DNA from: Mucilaginibacter geliditolerans
Lineage (GTDB): Bacteria > Bacteroidota > Bacteroidia > Sphingobacteriales > Sphingobacteriaceae
NCBI RefSeq assembly: GCF_014200495.1
Contig: NZ_JACHBY010000001.1
Span: 186,001-250,000, forward strand
Length of the DNA stretch: 64,000 bases
Reading direction: 5' to 3'
Below are positions 18,301 through 26,217 of the stretch, in pieces; positions within the stretch are counted from its first letter, which is position 1; every line of letters begins with the position of its first letter. Under the pieces are notes generated by a model that was given only the letters and a program-made list of their open reading frames with translations, was not told the origin of the DNA and did not search any database. The translations under genes and the position numbers were made by a program.

Positions 18301-18924
18301 TCAGGCGAATATTAACCGGTTAGTCAGTTCAATTTCATCGCCTGTAATAGTATGCGGGCGGCCTTTGTAAACCTTAACAGTAACATTGGCATTTAAGTTT
18401 TTTAATATTGCCGCACTTTCTTCCACGCGGCTTAAAGGCACGTGCGGGTCAGGATCACCGGTTGTAATTAATATAGGTGTATTATTGAAATCGCCTTTAT
18501 AATTTGCTGTTTCTAACTCTTTGCCGATCAATCCACCGGTAAAAGCGATTACGCCACCATAGCGTTTGGCATTACGTGTCACATACTCCAGGGTAAGACA
18601 AGCGCCTTGTGAAAATCCTGCAAAATAAAGATGCTCAGCAGGTATACCTTTGGCAATCAAATCATCTACTAGTTCGCCAATAATTTGCAATGCCGAATCT
18701 AATGCAGGTTGGTTTTGCGCCACCGGCATCATAAAGCTATATGGGTACCAGCTATGGTTTGATGCCTGCGGGGCAACAATGGCAAGGTTCTTTATATTAA
18801 ACTCATCTGCCAGCGAAATAATATTATCTGCAGTACCGCCGCGGCCGTGCAGCATAACCAGTGCCCCCTTGGCTTTATCCAAAGGGGTTCCGGCTGTTAT
18901 AATTTGTTTTTGATGTGTGTACAT
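18301..18924 (-). CDS. alpha/beta hydrolase, phospholipase/carboxylesterase type (MhqD-like)
   Basis: A 207-residue cytosolic esterase. The triad is visible: Ser105 in GFSQGA, Asp159 in GDPDPHVP and His191 in GRPHTITG; the oxyanion region is LHGRGG (25-30). It starts 2 bp after the stop of the ring-cleaving dioxygenase gene, so the two are surely co-transcribed. The pairing of this esterase type with an MhqO-like dioxygenase is known from the Bacillus mhqNOD system for hydroquinone and catechol stress. The pairing suggests, but does not prove, the same role here. Confidence 0.88.
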   Translation of the reverse strand: MYTHQKQIITAGTPLDKAKGALVMLHGRGGTADNIISLADEFNIKNLAIVAPQASNHSWYPYSFMMPVAQNQPALDSALQIIGELVDDLIAKGIPAEHLYFAGFSQGACLTLEYVTRNAKRYGGVIAFTGGLIGKELETANYKGDFNNTPILITTGDPDPHVPLSRVEESAAILKNLNANVTVKVYKGRPHTITGDEIELTNRLIFA

Positions 18925-18926
18925 AA

Positions 18927-19862
18927 TTATGATAAAGTTGGAAGGTTTTGTTCTATCTGGCTGCGCTGACTTTCATATTGGGCAGGCAGCATTAAGTGTG
19001 TTCCTAATTCATCAACCGGCTCATCAACAGCAAAGCCTGGATTATCGGTAGCTATCTCAAATAAAACGCCTCCCGGTTCGCGGAAATAGAGTGAGTAGAA
19101 ATAATTCCTGTCTATCTTTTCTGTGATATGTAAGCCCAGTTTCGCTATCCTATCTCGGTATTCCATTAATATCTTTTCATCCCTTACACGGAAAGCCACA
19201 TGGTGAACCGATCCCCCTGCAACATGCCCTGCAACTTCACCCGCAACTTCAACTAAGTCAACAATATTTGCATTGTCAACCGCATCAGTTATAAAACGAT
19301 ACCTGTTTACATGTTGTTCCAATAATCTGTAACCAAATACGCCTGTCAAAATATCAGCAGTTGGCTGCATTTTGTTAGTGGTGATGGTTATATTATGAAA
19401 GCCTTTAATAGCGTTTTCAGCAGTTATTTCATCAGTTTCCCAGGGTGTACGTGTATCCTCATTTTTAGCTACGGTAAGCTCCAGCTTCAATCCATCAGGA
19501 TCAAGTAAGGTAAGATACTGTTCGCCAAATTTTTCGGCTACTTTATTGTGGATCACGTTATGATCTTCCAAACGTTTCAGCCAAAAATCCAAACTGCCTT
19601 GTGGTACTGAGTACCCAATCTCAGTTGCTTGGCGTGCGCCACGACGGCCTGCTGTAATACCTTCCCATGGGAAGAATGTTAAAATAGTACCCGGTGATCC
19701 AACTTTATCGCCATAATAAAGGTGATATGTATTTGGATCGTCGAAATTAACGGTCTTTTTAACCAGGTGTAAGCCCAGTGTTTTTGAATAAAAATCGAGG
19801 TTGCGTTTTGCGTTACCTGCGATCGCTGTAATATGGTGAATACCTTCTATTTGATTTTTCAT
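18927..19862 (-). CDS. ring-cleaving dioxygenase, VOC superfamily (MhqO-like)
   Basis: A 311-residue protein made of paired vicinal-oxygen-chelate modules. The start IEGIHHITAIAGNAKRNLDFY supplies the first metal His; VHHVAFRV (about 210) and GVLFEIATDNP (about 275) complete the His/Glu set. The ATG at 19862 is chosen over an in-frame start 48 nt upstream because the homology-like region begins there and a TAAATTTG -7 element lies at 19893-19886, inside the would-be extension. It is the first gene of a probable operon with the MhqD-like esterase, GNAT and Crp-like genes. Bacillus MhqO-type enzymes protect against quinones. Confidence 0.9.
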   Translation of the reverse strand: MKNQIEGIHHITAIAGNAKRNLDFYSKTLGLHLVKKTVNFDDPNTYHLYYGDKVGSPGTILTFFPWEGITAGRRGARQATEIGYSVPQGSLDFWLKRLEDHNVIHNKVAEKFGEQYLTLLDPDGLKLELTVAKNEDTRTPWETDEITAENAIKGFHNITITTNKMQPTADILTGVFGYRLLEQHVNRYRFITDAVDNANIVDLVEVAGEVAGHVAGGSVHHVAFRVRDEKILMEYRDRIAKLGLHITEKIDRNYFYSLYFREPGGVLFEIATDNPGFAVDEPVDELGTHLMLPAQYESQRSQIEQNLPTLS

Positions 19863-19885
19863 TGTTTTAAATTGATTTGTTGATA

Positions 19886-19934
19886 CAAATTTACTGCACA
19901 ATTGAGGCAATAGACTTGATGTAGGATAAGAAAT
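19886..19934 (-). promoter_or_regulatory. mhqO-like promoter with shared 16-bp box
   Basis: Minus-strand box ATTTCTTATCCTACAT at 19934-19919, a 25-bp spacer, then TAAATTTG at 19893-19886, 23 nt before the ATG at 19862. The box is identical over 16 bp to the one before the pirin gene, and the spacing is the same to the base. The flank ACAAATTTAC (plus strand) around the -7 element is also shared over 10 bp. Confidence 0.8.
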
Positions 19935-20336
19935 GAGACTCGTTATTATTTATGCTTCATTAAGTATTCAAGCACCATCATACAGGAACTAACGTTTTTT
20001 TACCCCTTCATTTCCACTACTTACAACCAAATAAAGTTTCCCTTTGAACTTGTTTTGTGAAATTTCCTAGAAGGCAGAACTGAGTTTTTATACTATCCGC
20101 CTAATAATCAACCCAAATACAATCTTTCATTGGTAGTGTAATTGTAGTGCCGTCAAAATCTCCTTTAAGAAAAGGTCAAACTAGCTTTGTGATAAGGCAG
20201 ATCAACACGTCCATCCTGATCTGTTTGGCGCTGACCGCCGTTAAACTAACCACCTGTTACTCAATACTAAATTTTACTATGAAAGATCAGTATTAACTCA
20301 TTAACTAAATTTCTAAAACCAACTAACAAAAGAAAA
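19935..20336. other. 402-bp intergenic region upstream of susC
   Basis: Divergent control region between the mhqO-like and susC genes. I see no credible gene. It holds the susC promoter with a direct-repeat activator box at 20133-20151 and a TAGCTTTG -7 element at 20182-20189, leaving a leader of about 140 nt before the susC ATG. A weak GC-rich inverted stretch (ATCAACACGTCC to GACCGCCG, around 20200-20240) lies in that leader; I cannot assign it a role. Confidence 0.55.
20133..20189 (+). promoter_or_regulatory. susC promoter: direct-repeat box + 30 bp + -7 element
   Basis: Box GTAGTGTAATTGTAGTGCC (20133-20151) consists of two GTAGTG half-sites with an 11-bp period. Exactly 30 bp later is TAGCTTTG (20182-20189), a perfect TAnnTTTG. 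It is one of five promoters in the window with this architecture, and the only one whose inner five bases (TAATT) differ strongly from the others. Confidence 0.75.
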
Positions 20337-23300
20337 ATGAAAAAACTATTACCACTAATTTTATTAATTCCGTGTATTCCGGTAAGGGCGAGTTCGCTCC
20401 ATAAGGAACATATGGTAATTAATACAGGCTTGCATGTGAGCCAAAGCCTGCACACCAAAACCCTGCTTAATGTTTCAACCATTAAGGGTACGGTAAAGGA
20501 TGCAACCGGCCAAACACTACCCGGTGTATCCGTAAGTATAAAAGGTACAAGCGTTGGTACCCAAACTGATGCGAACGGACAATTTACCATATCGGCCAAA
20601 GTAGGCGATGTGCTGGTATTTACTTCTATTGGTTATGCAAAAAAGGAGGTAAGCATAGCAAATATCAATATGCTGGTTGTTGAACTTACCACCGATGCCA
20701 AAAACCTGAACGAGGTTGTTGTAACCGCTCTGGGTGTAAAAAGGTCAGAAAAATCATTGACCTACTCAACACAGCAGGTTGCAGGTACTGAGCTTACTAC
20801 AGTAAAAACTGATAACCTTGTAAACGCCCTGAGCGGTAAAATAGCAGGTGTAACCATTACGCCGAGTGCATCGGGCATTGGTGGTTCATCAAAGGTGTTA
20901 TTGCGTGGCAACAGGTCATTAAATAATGATAATCAGCCTTTATATGTGATTGATGGTGTACCGATCTCTAACGGTGGGAATAATTTTGGTCAACCGGGAG
21001 ATGCTTACGGAGGTAACCCCGAAGGCGGCGACGGTATAGGCAACCTAAACCCCGATGATATTGAGAGCATGACCGTACTTAAAGGTGGCCCTGCTGCTGC
21101 ATTATACGGTAGTGGCGCAGCTAATGGTGTTATAATTATTGTAACTAAAAAAGGCAAATCGGGCAAAACAGTTATCAATTTTTCCTCTTCAGCCTCTGTT
21201 GACCATAAGGCATATGAGCCAGCGTTTCAAAACAGGTACGGACAAACTTCGGCAGGTGCCACAACCAGCTTTGGGCCGGCTATATCAAGTGCACCTGATA
21301 ACCTGAGTCAGTTTTTCCAAACTGGGAATAATTATACCAACTCTTTGAGTTTAGCAGGAGGTTCTGACATAGCGCAAACTTATTTCTCCTATACCAATAC
21401 TACTGCAAGAGGTATAGAACCCGGTAATAAGCTTGGAAGAAATAATTTCGACCTGCATGAAACTGCTAAGTTTTTAAATAACAAATTAACGGTTGACGGA
21501 AACGTAAACTACATTACTCAAACATTGGATAATAGCCCGGCACTTGGTTATTACTCAAACCCATTAACGGGTTTATACTTGTTTCCGCGAGGGCAAAATA
21601 TAGCTCCGTATAAAAATTACGAAGGGCCGGATGGCAGCAATGGTGTGCCTACTCAAAATTGGCCTTTTCAGGAAGACATTCAGCAAAACCCATGGTGGAT
21701 CATTAACAGAAATACCAATGAGGCTACCCGTAATCGTATATTATTGAACGGAAGCCTGAAATATGATATTACCGATTGGTTAAGTATACAAGCAAGGGGA
21801 AGTTTGGATCGTACTACCGATGTGGCCGATCAGAAATATTGGGCAGGTACACTTGCGCCACTTGCAGCACCTAATGGTAATGGCAGCTGGAATGGTTTTA
21901 ACACTACTAATTCGCAGCGCTATGCTGACGTTATCGTTAATTTTAATGTGCCTCTTAAATCCAGCTTTAAACTAGATGGTTTATTAGGTGCCAGTGTCAC
22001 CGATAATGTAGGAACAGGTATGAGTTTTGGCCCCGGCCCTCAAGCGCAAACCTTGTTTGGTTTATTTGTTCCAAATTTGTTTACCATACAGAATATAGAA
22101 GTTGCCCCCGCTGGTGCTAATAATCCTTACGGAAGTAATGTTAGCGGCGGTACAACTTATGAAGATCAAACACAATCAGTATTTGGCAGTGCTAACTTAT
22201 CCTTTAAGGATTGGGCATACCTGTCGGTAACAGACAGGATTGACTGGTCATCAGCGCTGGCATTTACGCCAACTTATCATTATAATTATCCTTCTGTTGG
22301 TTTATCCTTTATTTTAAACCAGATGTTCACTTTACCGCAAGCAATTACTTATGCTAAAGTAAGAGGTGACTATGCATCAGTTGGTAATCATCCTGGCGAA
22401 TATCAAACCAACCCTGTAAATTATCCTAATGCCAATACGGTTTCATTTAACTCAACCGCTCCATTCCCTGGTCTTAAGCCTGAATTAACAAAAACTTATG
22501 AAGCGGGTGCTGATATGCGTTTTTTAAATGATAAACTGAGCTTTAGCTTTACCTTATATAAAACAAACACGATTAACCAAGCCGTATCATTTGCTCCGCT
22601 AGCTACTTCAGGATATGGTTCAGCCACTATTAATACTGGTAATATTCAAAATAAAGGGCTAGAAATTACTTTGGGTTATGATTTAGTACAAAATCAAAAT
22701 TTCAAATGGAACTCAACCATTAACTTCTCCAGTAATATAAACAGAGTACTGGATGTTGCTTCAAAAATCGGGATCGATAGTATTGAATTAACCAATAGCA
22801 GCAGCTATGTATCTGAAGTGAAAAAAGGTGGCTCTTATGGTGATATTTACGGGCAAACATTATTAAAGAATAGTAAGGGTCAATTATTACTGGATGCCGA
22901 TGGAACGCCACAAAAAGGCGACTTTGTAAAAATTGCTAATCCTGAACCGAAATTCCAAATAGGTTGGAATAACAGTTTCAATTACCAGCACTTCTCTCTT
23001 AATTTCCTGGTTGATGGCAAGTTTGGCGGGCAGGTTGTATCAGTAATGCAATCTATATTAGATTCATATGGCGTATCACAGGCATATGGTGATGCACGTG
23101 CAGCCGGTGGTGTGAAGGTTAACGGTGTTGGGCCTAATGGCAAACCTATCACTACAGTTGATGCAGAAACATGGTACACTGCTATTGGTGGCCGTAACGC
23201 CGCTTTAGGCGAATATGTTTATAGTGCTACTACCGTACGTTTGCGTGAAGTGGCATTAGGTTATACACTGCCGGTAAAAAACAGTGCATTCAAGAGCTTT

Positions 23301-23459
23301 AAATTATCATTAACAGGCCGTAACCTGATCTATTTCTACAGGAAGGCACCATTTGATCCTGAAATTACATCATCAACAGGAAACGGTTTGAACGGTGTAG
23401 ATATATTTAATCAACCTGCGCTACGCAGTTATGGCTTAAAACTGGATGTTACTTTATAA
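20337..23459 (+). CDS. SusC-like TonB-dependent outer-membrane transporter
   Basis: A 1040-residue SusC/RagA-family importer. The signal peptide ends near residue 19. Residues about 50-125 form the carboxypeptidase-D-like regulatory domain (IKGTVKDATGQTLPGVSVSI), followed by the plug (LNALSGKIAGVTI-like region, then KGGPAAALYGSGAANGVI) and a long beta-barrel ending LRSYGLKLDVTL. No STN domain precedes the regulatory domain, so no direct link to an ECF anti-sigma factor is expected. The SusD gene follows 20 bp later. Together they bind and import oligosaccharides across the outer membrane; the box in its promoter links it to the GH9, PTS and ThuA genes. Confidence 0.95.
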   Translation: MKKLLPLILLIPCIPVRASSLHKEHMVINTGLHVSQSLHTKTLLNVSTIKGTVKDATGQTLPGVSVSIKGTSVGTQTDANGQFTISAKVGDVLVFTSIGYAKKEVSIANINMLVVELTTDAKNLNEVVVTALGVKRSEKSLTYSTQQVAGTELTTVKTDNLVNALSGKIAGVTITPSASGIGGSSKVLLRGNRSLNNDNQPLYVIDGVPISNGGNNFGQPGDAYGGNPEGGDGIGNLNPDDIESMTVLKGGPAAALYGSGAANGVIIIVTKKGKSGKTVINFSSSASVDHKAYEPAFQNRYGQTSAGATTSFGPAISSAPDNLSQFFQTGNNYTNSLSLAGGSDIAQTYFSYTNTTARGIEPGNKLGRNNFDLHETAKFLNNKLTVDGNVNYITQTLDNSPALGYYSNPLTGLYLFPRGQNIAPYKNYEGPDGSNGVPTQNWPFQEDIQQNPWWIINRNTNEATRNRILLNGSLKYDITDWLSIQARGSLDRTTDVADQKYWAGTLAPLAAPNGNGSWNGFNTTNSQRYADVIVNFNVPLKSSFKLDGLLGASVTDNVGTGMSFGPGPQAQTLFGLFVPNLFTIQNIEVAPAGANNPYGSNVSGGTTYEDQTQSVFGSANLSFKDWAYLSVTDRIDWSSALAFTPTYHYNYPSVGLSFILNQMFTLPQAITYAKVRGDYASVGNHPGEYQTNPVNYPNANTVSFNSTAPFPGLKPELTKTYEAGADMRFLNDKLSFSFTLYKTNTINQAVSFAPLATSGYGSATINTGNIQNKGLEITLGYDLVQNQNFKWNSTINFSSNINRVLDVASKIGIDSIELTNSSSYVSEVKKGGSYGDIYGQTLLKNSKGQLLLDADGTPQKGDFVKIANPEPKFQIGWNNSFNYQHFSLNFLVDGKFGGQVVSVMQSILDSYGVSQAYGDARAAGGVKVNGVGPNGKPITTVDAETWYTAIGGRNAALGEYVYSATTVRLREVALGYTLPVKNSAFKSFKLSLTGRNLIYFYRKAPFDPEITSSTGNGLNGVDIFNQPALRSYGLKLDVTL

Positions 23460-23479
23460 GTATTTTAATCAAAAAGATA

Positions 23480-25108
23480 ATGGAAACGACATATAAATCA
23501 AGAAAATATAAAAAGAGTAGTTATTACTTAGCTGCTCTGTGTACAATAGTACTGGGATTAACTAATTGTACAAAAAACTTTCAAAAATATAATACCGATC
23601 CTACTGGTATAGCAAATAAAGATGTACAGATTGCAGCTGTATTTATACCATTTGAACAGGAGATCATGTATTCTGCAGATGATGGTTACCAGGTTGGGCA
23701 AAATCTGAATGCGGATATATATGCAGGTTATTCATGCCCCCCGCAATTCTTCGGTACAACATTAAATAACATGAATTATGTATTTGTTGATAACTGGAAC
23801 CAAGAGGCCTTTAATAGTATCTATACCAACCTTATCGGCCCAATAAAAAACAAATTAGCCGCAACAGGGGTAAAAGCTAAACAGCCTGATTTTTGGGCAG
23901 TTGCCTTAATTGTTGAAACAGAAGCTATAGACAGGATAACTGACAAATTTGGCCCTGCGCCTTATAGTTTAGTTGGTAAATCGTTAATAGCTACTCCATA
24001 TGATAGTCAGCAAAGCATCTATCAGCAAATGTTTGCACAATTGGATACTGCTGCTGCAAGTTTAAATTCCTTTATAACTGCTAACCCGGGTGCTACACCA
24101 TTCGTAAATTCTGACGTTGTGTATGGCGGCGATTATACCAAATGGCTGAAGTTTGCCAATTCGCTAAGGTTACGTTTGGCTATGCACCTGGTAAAAATTG
24201 ACCCTGCGACAGCACAAACACAAGCGGAAAAGGCTTTAGCCGCGCCTGGTGGGCTGCTTTCTGATGTTTCGGATAATGCTGCTGTTGCCGTTGCCGGCCA
24301 AAATGATTACTGGCAAATTACATCAAGCTATACCGATAACTCAATGAATGCCACTATCGGTACTTTTATGGTAGGCTACAAAGACCCGCGTTTGCCGGTA
24401 TACTTTACCCCGGTTGATATTACTCAGGGTCCGCTTCCGGCTAAGTATGCAGGGCAGTACATAGGTATCCGTTTAGGTACTAATGTACACTCAAAACCAC
24501 TTTACTCAGGTTTTTCAGTGTATAACTACAATACTACATTTGTAGTAACTGCCAAAGAAACCATTATGACTGCTGCTGAAGTGTACTTTCTGAAAGCCGA
24601 AGCAGCACTCAGGGGCTGGACCGGTGCAGGAGATGTTCAAACCAATTATGAAGCCGGTATAAACAGCTCAATGGCACAATATGGTGTTACCAGTGGTGTT
24701 GCAGCTTATATTGCTGATGGCACTAGTAAGCAAACAGATTACGTTGATCCGCAAAATGCTGCTGATAATATTGCTGCGCTTTCCACCATTACAATTAAGT
24801 GGGACCCATCTGCAACAAATGAAGTAAAGCTGGAGCGCATCATCACCCAAAAATGGCTGGCTATGTTTCCTGAAGGGCAGGAGGCTTGGACTGAGTTCCG
24901 CCGTACAGGATACCCTAAATTATTCCCTGTTGCGAATAATCAAAGTGGTGGCGCTATCAGTACTCAGATACAGGTAAGGCGTTTATCTTACCCAGTAAGT
25001 GAGTACTCAACCAATGGCCCTGCTGTAAAAGCAGGAGTAGCTCTTTTAGGCGGCCCGGATAATGGCGGTACCCGTTTATGGTGGGATGTAAATAAAGGTA
25101 ATTTTTAA
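23480..25108 (+). CDS. SusD-like nutrient-binding outer-membrane lipoprotein (SusD_2 group)
   Basis: A 542-residue surface lipoprotein; the lipobox LTNC puts the lipidated Cys near residue 30. The motif AMFPEGQEAWTEFRRTGYPKL near residue 455 is the hallmark of the PF12771 SusD/RagB subgroup, and EVYFLKAEAALRG is the conserved TPR-like helix. It forms the lid over the SusC barrel encoded just upstream. A strong hairpin terminator starts 19 bp after the stop, so the pair is a two-gene operon with no glycosidase attached. Confidence 0.94.
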   Translation: METTYKSRKYKKSSYYLAALCTIVLGLTNCTKNFQKYNTDPTGIANKDVQIAAVFIPFEQEIMYSADDGYQVGQNLNADIYAGYSCPPQFFGTTLNNMNYVFVDNWNQEAFNSIYTNLIGPIKNKLAATGVKAKQPDFWAVALIVETEAIDRITDKFGPAPYSLVGKSLIATPYDSQQSIYQQMFAQLDTAAASLNSFITANPGATPFVNSDVVYGGDYTKWLKFANSLRLRLAMHLVKIDPATAQTQAEKALAAPGGLLSDVSDNAAVAVAGQNDYWQITSSYTDNSMNATIGTFMVGYKDPRLPVYFTPVDITQGPLPAKYAGQYIGIRLGTNVHSKPLYSGFSVYNYNTTFVVTAKETIMTAAEVYFLKAEAALRGWTGAGDVQTNYEAGINSSMAQYGVTSGVAAYIADGTSKQTDYVDPQNAADNIAALSTITIKWDPSATNEVKLERIITQKWLAMFPEGQEAWTEFRRTGYPKLFPVANNQSGGAISTQIQVRRLSYPVSEYSTNGPAVKAGVALLGGPDNGGTRLWWDVNKGNF

Positions 25109-25127
25109 TAACCTAAACCTTATCCAA

Positions 25128-25164
25128 AAAGAAGCCGTTTCATGATAAATGAAACGGCTTCTTT
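25128..25164. terminator. bidirectional hairpin terminator between susD and nagB
   Basis: The 16-bp arms AAAGAAGCCGTTTCAT (25128-25143) and ATGAAACGGCTTCTTT (25149-25164) surround a five-base loop. Runs of A before and T after allow termination in both directions, for the susCD transcript and the convergent PTS-nagB transcript. Confidence 0.85.
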
Positions 25165-25183
25165 GTTGTTATTAGCCTGGATA

Positions 25184-25942
25184 TTAGAAATTGTAATTTC
25201 TTTTCTTAGCGTACGCAGCAATTTTTGAGCCTGCATCTGCATCAAGCAAAATTTCGCAGTTGGGGTGTAGTTGTACTACTGACGCGGGGATATCCGTTGT
25301 TACCGGGCCAAGTATGGCTTGTTCAATAATATCAGCCTTATGAGCACCCTTGGCAATTAATATCAGCTTGCGCGTATGCATTATGTTTTTTACACCGCGT
25401 GTTAGTCCGCCTAAAACAGTTTCGGGTGGCACTTGCGTTTCCCTGCGCACACGGGCTTCAAAATCCGGATCCATTGGTGATACCCATGTTTCACTTTCAA
25501 ACGGCGTACCAGGCTGATTTATGCCTATGTGGCCATTGCTACCTATGCCCAGCATCTGCAGGTCGGCGCCGCCACGATCGGCCAGACGCTTTTCAAACAG
25601 GATCGACTCCGCTTCAAAATCATCAGAAAGGGTGGGAGGCATAATGAAGTTTTCCGCAGGGATACCTAAAGGGCCTGCTATTTGGTTCAGGATCATAGTA
25701 TAGCAACTGCCCGCGTATTCTCTCGACAGGTTGGTTAGCTCATCAACATTAAACAAGGTAATAGCAGCTACATCAAACGGATATTGCTTGTAAATTTCAG
25801 ATACCACACGATGCATACCAATGGTAGTTTGTCCGGTTGACAAACCTATTACTGAATTTCGTTTCTCCAGCATCTGGGCAATAATTCGCCATGCCGCGGT
25901 TATATCAAACTCGAGTTCGCTTTTGGTTATAGTTATTTTCAT
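25184..25942 (-). CDS. nagB: glucosamine-6-phosphate deaminase-like isomerase (NagB family)
   Basis: A 252-residue NagB-family sugar-phosphate isomerase, last gene of the PTS operon (8-bp gap after HPr). The phosphate loop is GLSTGQTT (33-40), the catalytic base region is NVDEL (Asp67), and the active-site loop is GIGSNGHIGINQPG with His138. The pair Asp141/Glu148 of E. coli NagB aligns with Asn136 and Gln143 here. Asn at the first site occurs in other NagBs, but Gln in place of the Glu is unusual. The expected role is conversion of imported glucosamine-6-P to fructose-6-P and ammonia; the substitution leaves room for another amino- or keto-sugar phosphate. No nagA deacetylase is nearby. Confidence 0.85.
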   Translation of the reverse strand: MKITITKSELEFDITAAWRIIAQMLEKRNSVIGLSTGQTTIGMHRVVSEIYKQYPFDVAAITLFNVDELTNLSREYAGSCYTMILNQIAGPLGIPAENFIMPPTLSDDFEAESILFEKRLADRGGADLQMLGIGSNGHIGINQPGTPFESETWVSPMDPDFEARVRRETQVPPETVLGGLTRGVKNIMHTRKLILIAKGAHKADIIEQAILGPVTTDIPASVVQLHPNCEILLDADAGSKIAAYAKKRNYNF

Positions 25943-25950
25943 TGTAAGTA

Positions 25951-26217
25951 TTATAAAGCTTTTAATTCTTCATTAAAAAAATGATCGAGTGCGTCGGCTG
26001 CTATAATTTCATCATCACCTTCGATCAAAATAGAAATAGTTTCGCCACCTTTTATCGCCATGGACAGGATATTCAATATGCTGTTGAGGCGAACTGTTTT
26101 GTTATTCTTTTTTATGCTGATAGTAGATTTATAGCTTTTAGTGAGCCTTATCAATGTAGTTGCCGGCCTGGCATGTATGCCCTGTGCTGATGTTATTGTG
26201 TATTCTTTTGTTATCAT
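25951..26217 (-). CDS. ptsH: PTS phosphocarrier protein HPr
   Basis: An 88-residue HPr with the active-site His15 in QGIHARPATTL and a Ser at position 46 in NSILNILSM, matching the Firmicute regulatory serine. It shares one base with the end of the Enzyme I gene and precedes nagB by 8 bp, so it sits inside the sugar-specific operon and not in a separate general operon. It passes phosphate from Enzyme I to the IIA domain. I see no HPr kinase gene in the window. Confidence 0.95.
   Translation of the reverse strand: MITKEYTITSAQGIHARPATTLIRLTKSYKSTISIKKNNKTVRLNSILNILSMAIKGGETISILIEGDDEIIAADALDHFFNEELKAL

Noticed and set aside
19863..19910. N-terminal extension of the MhqO-like dioxygenase
   Set aside because: The -7 element TAAATTTG lies at 19893-19886, so the extension would not be fully transcribed; the domain starts at the later ATG.
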